NCBI GenBank assembly: GCA_003833135.1
Contig: QZLH01001396.1
Location: 1 to 28,799, forward strand
Length of the DNA stretch: 28,799 bases
Direction of reading: 5' to 3'
DNA from: Oehlia diaphana
Taxonomy: Eukaryota > Glomeromycota > Glomeromycetes > Glomerales > Glomeraceae
The first letter of the stretch is position 1. Every line of letters begins with the position of its first letter. Shown in pieces: positions 20,099-28,799 of the stretch. Position numbers and translations under genes: made by a program. Below the pieces are notes generated by a model that saw only the letters and a list, made by a program, of their open reading frames with translations, made no database searches and had not been told where the DNA came from.

Positions 20099-20468
20099 AA
20101 GTCACTTTTTTTTTTTCTACATGAAATGTAGTGTTGGTGTTAAGTTTGATACTAAAGGTGCTAGATCTAAATAAATTAGAGGTCGTCAACTGTAGTATAT
20201 GTTATTGAAGAAGGCGTTCCCAAAAGAAAAAAAAATAATTAAAAAAAAGATCAGATAATCAAATCTGATCATTCGATTCTAGTTAATTCGAGTCGATCTT
20301 TTCCTGATTTGAGTTGATTATGAATCAATTTTTTTTCGAGTCGATTTGAGTCGATTCAAAAAATTTTATAATATTGACTCGACTCAAATCGACCTGATTT
20401 TTCCGAGTCGAGTACGATTTACCCCTTAACTCGACTTGAATCGACTCGTTCGGAGCACTACATTAAGT

Positions 20469-21292
20469 ATTATTATAAGCAAGTGTTTATTTTTATATTA
20501 TTTATCTTTTAAGAAAATTACTAGAAATTACATTTTAATAAGTTTGTTATTATTATATTATTCAAATAATATCCAAATAATATTCAAATGATATTCAATT
20601 ATTTTAATATCAATTTTTTTTAAGAATATTGTATTACTATTAAAAATATTAATTTTTTTTTTTTTTTTTTTTTTAGGAGTTAACATACATTTTATTAAAT
20701 GAATAGAGGAGGATACATAATATCACTAATAAAATTCCCAACAAGTTTGGTCCAATTATACTCTAATACTGCTTTTAATATCATTTAATTTATATATCAT
20801 TAATATATAACTGAATGTATAAAATAATTTAATATTTAACAAGTTTAACGTTTTTTGAATTCAAAAATAGGAATTTGTTTTAATAATAGGTAATATAAAT
20901 TAGTATATATAAAATATAAAATAAATATTATAAAATATATATATATATATATTTGATTTGTAATAATACAAGAATTTGAATAATCTATTAAAAGAATCAG
21001 AAAAAAATTATGTAAATCAGAAAAAAAAAAATATTAATTTTAATAATAAAAAAAGAAATTTATTTTATATAAAATAAATTATAACCTTTAATAAACTTTA
21101 TAAAGCAGTGCTTTGATTTTAATTCAATTTTATCTGTATATTTAATTAAAAGATAAAAATTATATTTAAATTTATTATACAGTATAGTACAATAAAAAGT
21201 AAATTTAAAGTATAAGTACTAAAATTTGGATGTATAATATATATATATATATATATATACTTATACTTATATATGAACACTGGTATCCGATC
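20469..21292. other. A+T-rich intergenic stretch
   Basis: Homopolymer T (near 20651-20674), (AT)n runs near 20935-20950 and 21235-21260, and no ORF or RNA gene. Confidence 0.6.
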
Positions 21293-21429
21293 AAAATCTC
21301 GACAATCAATATCTTGACAGGTCAAAATCCTGACAAGTCATTATATCGAGTTTAAATATGTTATAATTTTGTCGGGATTTTGACTTGTCAGGATTTTGAC
21401 CTGTCAAGATATTGGATTGTCGAGATTTT
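21293..21429. repeat. Foldback hairpin, 48/49-bp arms, 40-nt loop
   Basis: The left arm at 21293-21340 starts AAAATCTCGACAATC and ends TGACAAGTCA. The right arm at 21381-21429 is its reverse complement except for one extra base. Within the arms the unit GTCARGATTTTGAC recurs in several variants, and a further GTCGGGATTTTGAC abuts the right arm. This looks like a foldback or MITE end pair. No unambiguous target duplication was found. RNA copied from it would form a long hairpin. Confidence 0.8.
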
Positions 21430-22178
21430 GTTGTCGTTCTTATGTCAGTACAACGAATCTAAAACGTAAATTCCAAAGTTAGCAAGAGATAAAAAATAAA
21501 TAATATCCGCAAAGATATACTTTGCCAGTATGATTTATTTTCAACGAATAGGATATTGTGAAATATTTTGATACGGATCTATTAGAATTTAAGCATGACT
21601 TGTCCCCCTTTTCTACGATTTGAAGTGAATCTTAGAATCAAATTCTGAATATGTCTTTGAAGGAAATTGCGTTGCTCTCATCCAAACATTTGTATAGCAT
21701 ACCGGTAATGAACGGTTCTTACATCACTAAATTTTTTATGCGCATCGGTACCCATCTCCTGTAATTATTAAAAAATTGTGGACGTTAATCAAAAGACAAT
21801 TATGGTATTATGAGAAATCGATCGATAGCATACCTCTATTCCATCATAAATAAAGCAAGAAAAGTTCCTTCCATTACCTCTTATATTATCTGTTTGACTA
21901 TTTACTCAACGTAGCGATTTTTCTAATGTGCTCTAGTTTTTTCAATTCTTCATTATAAAACTCTTATAGTTATTATTTTCAATGTCTATTAGAGATAATT
22001 TATTAAAAATAAAACTTTACATATTAACCAATAATATTTAAAGCGATAATAAATATTATCTAAAGGCCAAAATAATATGTTGACTAATCAAGTAAAGTCA
22101 AAAAAAAATGTAAATATAAATAAAGAGTGAAAAAAGAAATGATTCTGTGATGATTTTATTTAATGGATATCGAATCTT
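21430..22178. other. Stretch between foldback and kinase, with no gene seen
   Basis: No ORF with recognisable content. The last 100-200 bp probably include the 3' untranslated region of the minus-strand kinase. Confidence 0.5.
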
Positions 22179-23681
22179 TTAGCAATCATCATCAGAATCA
22201 TCAGGAACCACCAAATCCATGAGACTTGACTCTATAAAAAAAGAGATAAAAAATGAAAATCAATTTAATTTTTTTTAAAAAAAATCACGCTTGATATTAT
22301 TGACTATAATGTTTAGTCAATAAAAAAAAAAAATTATTACCAATAGTAGGTTCAGAATTAATCTTAGAAGACTTATTCACTTCTAACGATCTACTTTTAT
22401 AGATAGCTTGTGAATGTGTTTCGTAAGTAATAGAACAATCTTTGACATCTAAAATCTTTTGATCTAATTCGATAGACTTTTCTATTACTTTAATTTGTTT
22501 ATATAATTCGGTAGTACAGAGTAAAGATTCATCTTTCATTTTACGAAGTATTTCAACTAATATTTCAGCTGTCGGTCGTTTTTCAGGCACGTCGTCCCAG
22601 CATTGTTTAATTAAGTCAATAATTAATTGTGGTGTTAATTCTTTGTTAATGTTTGGACGAAGACCATCCATGATTTGAATAGCAAGCCCGGAATTATGTG
22701 GGATATCATTAAAAGGTGGTATTCCAGTTGCCATTTCATTCATAATGATACCAAATGAATAGATGTCCGCCGGTTGATTATAATCATTTCCACATAATAC
22801 TTCAGGAGCTACGAATGGTAAAACCCCAAAAATTTTATTTTTCTTGCTAGAAGATTCTTTTACAACCAATTTACTTAAGCCAAAATCTGTAATACGAGTA
22901 TAATTATTATACATAACTATATTTCCTCCATGCAAATCGCGGTGAGTTAACCCAGCTCTGTGAATACTACGAATACCTCTAATTATATCACAAAGAATAT
23001 CTAATTTCTTATGCCAAACCAATATTTTGAATTTCTTATCTAAATAGTTCCGAAGAGAACCTCCAGGACCATAATCCATAACCATCATAAAATTATCATC
23101 TTTTGGATTGCGAGTTATTCCAAAACAAGGAGTAATCCCAAGAGTTCCTGCAGAATCGAATGATTTTACTTGAAGTTTAAGCTAAAAAATAAATAAATAA
23201 AAATAATTAGGTGACGATGTAATAATTATCAATTAATATAGAATACTTTTACCTCATCTAAAAATTCTTTTATCTTATTTTTAGAATCGAATAAACTTTT
23301 CAGAATAACTTTTTGGCCACTATCTCTAAACCAATCCTTAAACTCATCACTCCAACAAGTGATCACACCTTCATCCCAATATGCTAAATAAACCTCACCA
23401 TAACCACCTTTAGCAAGATATTGAATATTTGAAAAATTTTCATAAGGGATCCATTCAATTAATTCAAAATAACTTTTTGCATCAATTTGCGCTTGAAGAA
23501 TAAATTCATCTACATCGTGATTACCACTTGTCCAATTAACGGCTTGTTCTTTAAAAATTTTTGCGTAACAAGAGTTACACCAATTACGATGTGTATTTTT
23601 TTGACCACATAGTTTGCATAAACCAGGTTCGATAGATTTAACAAATTTGACACTATTTTGTACTATATTCTTTGTTTCCAT
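22179..23681 (-). CDS. Protein kinase with N-terminal Cys-pair motif, three exons, 440 aa
   Basis: Exons are 23253-23681, 22341-23181 and 22179-22231; introns of 71 nt (GTAAAAG...TTTTTTAG, phase 0) and 109 nt (GTAATAA...TTTATAG, phase 1). The ATG at 23681 is the first in frame. The protein has C22-X2-C25 and C35-X2-C38 (a likely zinc ribbon), the linker NWTSGNHDVDEF, a glycine loop AKGGYGEV (about 90-97), VILK with Lys128, Glu143 in helix C, HRDLHGGN (Asp225, Asn230), DFG (242-244) and APE (268-270). All catalytic residues are present, so an active Ser/Thr or tyrosine-kinase-like enzyme is expected. Without exon 3 the reading ends in an unlikely FFFLL tail; with it the end is an acidic VVPDDSDDDC, as usual in this family. 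Such kinases are greatly expanded in Glomeromycotina; substrates are unknown. Confidence 0.92.
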
Positions 23682-23964
23682 TATTTATCATACGTAAAAT
23701 TGTAAAAATTATAATGTATAAAAAAAAAAAGATTAAAATTAATTTGGTAAAATCTGTACAGTATTTATATATTTATATATGTAGGCGTTAAATAAGATTA
23801 AACCATTATTGGTTAGACCGCACCTTGAGTTCCATATTTAGAAAAAAAAAATTAAATGAAATTTTGGTACTAGTTGTTTATAGTGACATAATTTTGCATG
23901 TTATTTAATAGTTTACAAAAAGTTTATTATACATGTTAAAAAATGTAATTTTTTAATTCATACT

Positions 23965-24231
23965 TTATCTGTTATAGCAAGCGTCACAATGATGATTGGG
24001 CGCAGCTTTAATACAACCGCAAGTACACGGACCATAATCCTTAGTTGTAAGATAACCCACCGAGTTACATTGGTAAATATGATTAGGAATACAGTCAAAG
24101 TTATCGTACACATTATTCATAGCCCATCCACATACGCGTCCTGTGGTGTAGCATGTACATGAAGAATACACATCGTTGGAGTACAAGATAATAATAACGA
24201 GGATCAAGACAAAGTATCGAGGATAAATCAT
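23965..24231 (-). CDS. Cysteine-rich small secreted protein, 88 aa
   Basis: A single exon opens with a clear signal peptide: MIYPRYFVLILVIIILYS, then NDVYS with likely cleavage after residue 23. The mature 65 residues hold ten Cys (25, 27, 34, 47, 55, 69, 71, 73, 82, 85), an even number suited to five disulfides, with clusters CTC, CTCGC and CDAC. No transmembrane segment follows the signal. The pattern GRVCG ... NHIYQCN ... YGPCTCGC is, from memory, like short secreted proteins of mycorrhizal fungi, but I know no assigned function. It could be an apoplastic effector or an antimicrobial-type peptide. It lies 283 bp upstream of the kinase on the same strand; nothing suggests co-transcription. 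A TATATA at 24263-24268 is only about 30 bp before the ATG. Confidence 0.8.
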   Translation of the reverse strand: MIYPRYFVLILVIIILYSNDVYSSCTCYTTGRVCGWAMNNVYDNFDCIPNHIYQCNSVGYLTTKDYGPCTCGCIKAAPNHHCDACYNR

Positions 24232-24996
24232 CTTAAAAAGTTGTCAATAATTAGGAAATTAGTATATAATTTTTTTTTTTTTATAAAATGAAAAAAAAAA
24301 TGAAAATAAAATTAATAGAATTTACTATGAAATGTTTTAATTAAAAAAAAAATTATTTTTCTTTTTTTTTTTAAAAAAAAAATTGATTTTGGATGAAGAA
24401 AGATGAGCGCGAAATTATCTTTTTATTTATTTTATTTTATTTATTTTATTATTATTTAAAAAGGAAATTAATTATATCAATTATATTAATCAAAATTTCT
24501 TAAATTATCAGTATTAGTATTATTATTAAAATCATGATTGGATGATTGATCTATAGAATATTTCTTAGAAATAAATAAGTATCACAAAACAATTAAAATA
24601 TTCTATTTTAAAAATTAATTTACGCTAAATCCAATACTTTTTTTTTTTTCTACGATTATACAATTGATTCAATGTTAATAAAATTTAGATTTGATCAGTG
24701 AAATCTACTTGTATTACTTGTATGGGAAAAAAAATTATAAACAATTCGTTGAAATTGCAAAATTTTTATACATATAATATAAGCTCTTTATGAGCGAAAA
24801 ATCTTCATGGATATCTCACCCAATTTTTTGTGAAAAACAGAAACGCAACACCTCTTCATTTACCCTATAAATAATTTTTCAGAAAAATGATCACGTGTCA
24901 GAGTTTCTTCGGAATAAATGATCATTTATCGGAGTTTTTTTCAGAATTTTTTTTGTAGGGCTAATTGCCAACAATAAAGAATAACTACTTCGTATT
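24232..24996. other. A+T-rich intergenic stretch
   Basis: Homopolymer runs (T near 24271-24281, A near 24291-24300) and TTTAT repeats near 24420-24450. No ORF or RNA gene is seen. It probably contains the promoter of the cysteine-rich secreted protein. Confidence 0.5.
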
Positions 24997-25248
24997 TCAT
25001 GAAAATATGAGCAAAAAAGATTGTTGTGTCAAACTTATTGGATGAAAATAATAAATAATATCAAATACTTTGTTGGAATATTTGATATTATTATCGATCC
25101 TCGTACTGTATGAATAGTTTGGATATTGGCAACCACATGATTTTATTGAAACGAAAATAGTACAAAATAAAACGATAAAAACTAAATGTAAAACGCAGTT
25201 AAAGAAATAAATACTAATACTAATATATGCAAAAATAATTTTAATCAT
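24997..25248 (-). CDS. Doubtful small membrane or secreted protein, 83 aa
   Basis: The ORF begins with a long hydrophobic stretch (MIKIIFAYISISIYFFNCVL and on to residue 34, ending FVSIKS). A short polar part then holds CGCQYPNYSYSTRID. It might be a signal anchor, or a signal peptide with two Cys just after cleavage. The second half is low-complexity Tyr/Ile/Asn/Ser, and a 14-bp-stem DNA hairpin (25054-25092) falls inside it, which argues against conserved coding there. An intron could remove the poor tail but no convincing site is seen. Its nearness to two better secreted-protein genes is the main reason to keep it. Confidence 0.25.
   Translation of the reverse strand: MIKIIFAYISISIYFFNCVLHLVFIVLFCTIFVSIKSCGCQYPNYSYSTRIDNNIKYSNKVFDIIYYFHPISLTQQSFLLIFS
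25054..25092. repeat. Perfect 14-bp-stem hairpin
   Basis: AATAATATCAAATA at 25054-25067 is complementary to TATTTGATATTATT at 25079-25092, with an 11-nt loop. It is A+T-rich and could be a terminator or 3'-end structure, or chance. Confidence 0.6.
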
Positions 25249-26959
25249 TTTAATATTATATCATTTATGCAGTAATTGTTATTACATTAGCTCTGGTAGT
25301 GTTAAATATACATTTACTAAAACTAGTTAGAAAATTTTAATGTATAAATTAAAGGAATAATATTTATGTTTGACCTAACTAAAAGATAAACAAGTTTTTG
25401 GGACGTACTAGTTTTTTGCAAATTACTGTATCTAAAGTGAAACATTATTAATTAATTTCTGACGTGTTTGAACTTTTGAGACGTCAAACATCATGAGAAT
25501 CCTATATACATATATACATATACAGTATACAATGCAATTTTTTTACAGGCCCAACATCAAACACTTTGAGCGAGAAGAATATCTCTTTCATAATAGTATT
25601 TAATAAAATAAAATATACGGATTGGACAAAATTCTCTAACATCTATACGAATTCCTGATACACAAAAATTACTTAGAGAGAACAATGCATAATATTTTTT
25701 TTCGATACACTTTGTATAATAGGATCTCGTGACCGTTTCATCTACCTTACGATCATCTTATGTGTATCATAAACGGATGTACCTTAAATGAATGACATTT
25801 ACAATATAAGTATTAATTTAGAATAGTTTGCTTAGAATGTAATATTTGTGAGACTAGTTTACTTTTATTTTTCGGGTTATTTTCCTTTATATGATCAAAC
25901 TTGGGATAGAAGAATATATAGCTTATTTTGATAAATAATAAATAATAAATGATCAACTTACAGTAACGTAATAGATTAATAATGGTTGCACGTTTTTGAT
26001 TGTTTATTACATGTTTATGAGCAAATATACTAAAAAAATTGATATGAATATTTAATATGTTAATGTTTTAATGAATTAATGTTTATATACATGTATATAT
26101 ATATATTTTTTAGCAAAAGGATTGCATAATAAACTATTCCAAATGGATTACAGCATCATTTTCTAGAGAATACGAGATATATCGAAGATGAATTCATTTT
26201 CTTATAATGAATTACATATTAATGTATATTTAATACCAAATACAAATTTAGAAGTATTTTTTATACAGTATAAACCTTTAATTATTAGTAAATTATACTG
26301 ATTATACGATTTACATTTAAAACAAAAATATCAAACATTCCGAATTGGGTTATAATACTGAATATCATATCTCATATCTCTTAATGTGGAGATTCGATAT
26401 GAGGTGATTTCTAAAATTAAATTATCCTATAATAAATATTTTAAATGTTGACCAAGCCAAAATTATCAGAAGATTATAAGTTGTTTATAAAGCCATTATT
26501 ATACATTTTTAATAATTTTATTATAATAATCAGTAATTATAATTTCTAACCTTTTTTGAAATTGCCCAAAAGATAAGATTGAGCTTCGGAAATTTTATAG
26601 TTAATTAACGTTTTGAAGGGTTTGCTATAAAATGTTAATAAACAAATTTTAATACAAGTTTATTACATATACTCGAATTATGAAACCCGTTGTAATCCGA
26701 TCCGACCGGAACTTAAAAAATTTAAAATTTATTACGTAAATAAAAAATAGCGACTCATCGTACCACCAAATTTTTGCATATCATATATTCTAATTAGTAG
26801 ATCAGCTGTTGTGACTAAAAATAATTCGTATTGATCACAAATATGGACTCTCATTTCTTTGATCTATTATTTAAATTTCGGAGCCAAGGAATAAAAAGTC
26901 GATCCATATGCACCCCTGTTTCAACTTTTACACGTGTTCATAATTCTTATAATCTGCGC

Positions 26960-26987
26960 ATTATTATTATTATTATTATTATTATTA
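26960..26987. repeat. (ATT)n microsatellite
   Basis: About nine ATT units in a row. Confidence 0.9.
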
Positions 26988-28069
26988 CCTATTATCATTT
27001 CGGAATTAACTTCATTAAAAAAATTAAAAAGAAAATTTCCTCAGAAAATGCAATCCCCGAGAAAAATTTTTATAGATAAGATTTTAAAAACATACTAAAA
27101 TAATTTCACCTTACCTGCGGTTAAAGTAAGATTAGCCATTAACAAGTAATTTTTAATTAAGGTTCAATTATACTAAATATGTTAAGGATTTTTTTCGGAC
27201 CGTTTTGGGGACCGCTGAACGCCAAAGGGAAAATTCTTACTTATTGCAAATCATTTGTTTACAAAAGGCTCGTCATAACTGAACCATAAAAGGTAAAAAT
27301 TATCGATAAAAATCGGAATTTTTGGATCAGATAAAGTATATTTGTTAATAAGTTGATTTTATTATAGTAACAAAATTAGTTAATTAAGTACGGGTAAATT
27401 AACAAAAAAATTTATTCTATGGTGATCATTCGATCTAAAGTCATCCGATATTTTTATTTTTTTTGTAATTTGTAATAATCATTTTCGTTTATCTCTTTCG
27501 TTCTCATCTTTTTCATATTATTCTTTTTAAAATCACCTTTTGTGATTTCCGAAAAATTTAGACTAAGAGAACAAACTCTTGGCATTTTCATTGTCCACTT
27601 TTGATTTTCTTGGCAAGACCATATAAGTTCTAGAAGTTTTTTCTTGGCGTGATTTTTTGTTGTTTCCCATTAAATTTTAGTGTTAGCCATATTTTTTCAA
27701 GTTTTAAAAAAGGTTATTACTAAAATAAATAAATTTTAACATTCTATACAATTACTAATTAAGGTTCTTATTGTAAAATCATGACAATGATAAGCTATAT
27801 TAAGTAAATTCATTTTTGATATATATTAATGTCGATCACATATGTTTAAAATATATTTATATATTTATTTTATTTATTTGGTTTTCAAAATATTTATATA
27901 AATGGTCATGATTTCGTTTTTTATTTTTTTAAAAAAAAAATTTTTTTTTTCTTCAATTTGATCCTGAAAATAAAAGAGAAACCGAAAATAAAAAAAAAAG
28001 TTTAGAACGAAAATATAATTTAAAATCGAATATATATAAATTTAAACGGATATATATATATATATATAA

Positions 28070-28077
28070 TATATAAA
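28070..28077 (+). promoter_or_regulatory. Possible TATA box of the four-exon secreted-peptide gene
   Basis: TATATAAA lies 78 bp before the ATG at 28155, directly after a long (AT)n run. A pyrimidine-rich stretch TTTTCTTTTATTTCTTTTTT (28085-28104) and CAG follow, which could surround the transcription start or be a 5'-UTR acceptor. In DNA this A+T-rich such a match is weak evidence. Confidence 0.3.
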
Positions 28078-28154
28078 GAAAATTTTTTCTTTTATTTCTT
28101 TTTTTCAGCGACAACGAAACTTTTTGAAATCTTTTTTCGCAAAAAAAAAAAAAA

Positions 28155-28661
28155 ATGCGTAACTTCTTATTTTATATTTTATCCATCATCGTTATTTTAT
28201 CTTTATTACACACATCATCGGTATATTCATACCCAGTAGGGTCATGCGATATTGAAAGTAAGTACTTCTTTATCAATAATCGTACTTTTTTTTTTTATCA
28301 CTTTGTAAAAATACGAATTTGTTTTTTTAATATTTTTCTTGTTTTTTTTTAAAAAAAAAAAAAAGATTGTGAAGACGAAATGGCAGAACGTGAATATAAT
28401 CCGGATCCATGGTAAGTTTACATAATTTAAATAATTTATATTATAAATATTCATTTTTTTTTTTTTTTTTTATAATGAACAAACGAATTGAAAGATTAAT
28501 TTATCTTTAGGTCAGATGAAGAGCTAACAGTGCTCGATCTTCCGTAAGTATTTTATTTAAGATTTTATTTTTAATTAATTTTTTATGGAAGATAAAAATT
28601 TTATTTAAAAGAGAAATTTATATCATTTTCTATTAGGGAGATATTTAATATCATGTTATAA
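28155..28661 (+). CDS. Tiny secreted acidic peptide, four mini-exons, 68 aa
   Basis: Exons 28155-28257, 28366-28411, 28511-28543 and 28637-28661 join in one frame. The three introns (108, 99 and 93 nt) all have GTAAGT donors and end TTTAG, ATTAG or AAAAG. Exon 1 gives a strong signal peptide, MRNFLFYILSIIVILSLLHT then SSVYS (cleavage after about 25). The mature part is about 43 residues, acidic, with two Cys (GSCDIENCEDE) and the stretch NPDPWSDEELTVLDLPEIF. No domain is recognised. The first intron's acceptor follows a run of A rather than pyrimidines, the weakest site. In-frame stops lie right at two donors: retaining intron 2 ends the protein after Pro-Trp, and retaining intron 3 ends it after Leu-Pro. 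So three C-termini are possible and exon 4 adds only seven residues. Function is unknown; a secreted effector or signalling peptide is plausible. Confidence 0.68.
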
Positions 28662-28745
28662 ATTTATTTCAACAAAAATTAGTAATTCATTTTTTTTTCT
28701 TTTTTTTTTCTGTTTCTCGTTTTCAAAAAAAAAAAAAAAAAATTA

Positions 28746-28799
<54 letters not shown>
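28662..28799. other. 3' flank ending in a run of 49 A at the window edge
   Basis: A-rich and T-rich tracts lead to an uninterrupted A run at 28751-28799. A sequence that stops in a homopolymer suggests an assembly break, so the true length and what lies beyond are unknown. Confidence 0.8.

Larger units (their letters stand above)
19293..20460. mobile_element. hAT-type non-autonomous element, 1,168 bp, with 8-bp target duplication
   Basis: CATTAAGT lies directly outside both ends, at 19285-19292 and 20461-20468. The left end reads TAGTACTCCGAACGAGTCGA and the right end, reversed, TAGTGCTCCGAACGAGTCGA. These fit hAT ends (YARNG-type start, 8-bp duplication). Both ends continue for about 150-200 bp as many direct and inverted GAGTCGAGTC and GACTCGACTC motifs, typical of subterminal transposase-binding repeats. 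The interior has no transposase but carries a short ORF and a tandem array of intron-containing units (19577-20098). It therefore looks like a defective hAT that trapped and amplified an exon. Confidence 0.85.
25249..28154. other. 2.9 kb intergenic, no gene recognised
   Basis: The only sizeable plus-strand ORF (26831-27079) is built across an (ATT)n microsatellite (26960-26987) that encodes a poly-Ile run, and is not credible. No RNA gene or clear transposon ends were found. The region is moderately A+T-rich, with homopolymer tracts near 27925-27950. Its last 100 bp hold the promoter-like sequence of the next gene. Confidence 0.5.

Noticed and set aside
19956..20189. 77-codon minus-strand ORF in the hAT element
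   Set aside because: Antisense of the A-rich introns of the mini-exon array; the poly-Phe/Leu run reflects the T tracts.
26831..27079. 82-codon ORF with a poly-Ile run
   Set aside because: The run is the (ATT)n microsatellite; no other support.
28242..28454. 70-codon minus-strand ORF
   Set aside because: Antisense to exons and introns of the secreted-peptide gene; made of homopolymer-coded Phe and Lys.
1..28799. CRISPR arrays, bacterial operons, rRNA and tRNA genes
   Set aside because: No regularly spaced repeats with unique spacers, no cloverleaf with the conserved TTCRANY box, no rRNA-like conserved blocks; gene structure is eukaryotic with introns.
28751..28799. Poly(A) tail of a retrotransposon
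   Set aside because: No reverse-transcriptase sequence or target duplication nearby, and the run reaches the window edge, so an assembly break is as likely.

Overview
The window looks like a piece of the nuclear genome of an arbuscular mycorrhizal fungus (Glomeromycotina, most like Rhizophagus/Glomus). Three things point there: very low GC with long A and T runs; short introns (about 70-110 nt) with GTAAGT-type donors; and an intact kinase of the lineage-expanded type, with an N-terminal Cys-X2-Cys pair motif, a TSGNHDVDEF linker and a HRDLHGGN catalytic loop. Decayed Crinkler-type and SAM-domain genes and small secreted proteins agree with this. It may be a whole draft contig: the left edge cuts through a Tc1/mariner-like transposon and the right edge is a run of 49 A.

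Layout. 1-3.1 kb: the Tc1/mariner end, a 177-bp hAT-type MITE with a perfect 8-bp target duplication, and a 431-bp TA-flanked MITE. 3.5-6.75 kb: broken Crinkler-like coding sequence on the + strand (first copy bracketed by a perfect 16-bp inverted repeat), a second decayed coding region, and a Myb/SANT-like exon. 6.8 kb: a short interstitial TTAGGG patch, then about 1.8 kb of almost pure A+T. 9.6-10.8 kb: a decayed SAM-domain gene of Crinkler-associated type on the - strand, interrupted by a 35-bp tandem repeat. 13.4-14.4 kb: a kinase pseudogene (-). 14.7-15.0 kb: a Mutator-like MITE. 15.1-15.5 kb: a possible broken secreted-protein gene. 16.6-18.7 kb: fragments of SAM, kinase and Crinkler-nuclease-like genes. 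19.3-20.5 kb: a 1,168-bp hAT-type element with an 8-bp target duplication, carrying a tandem array of mini-exons. 21.3 kb: a foldback hairpin.

The convincing living genes lie in the last 7 kb: a three-exon protein kinase (440 aa, -), a single-exon cysteine-rich secreted protein (88 aa, -) 283 bp upstream of it, a doubtful membrane/secreted ORF (-), and at the far right a four-exon gene for a tiny secreted acidic peptide (+). That last gene lies mostly outside simple ORF calls because its exons are 25-103 nt.

Taken together this is a repeat-rich compartment in which kinase and Crinkler families duplicate and decay and small secreted-protein genes sit among transposons. I see no operon, CRISPR array, rRNA or tRNA. 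Family names for the decayed genes rest on remembered family motifs and no database search was possible.
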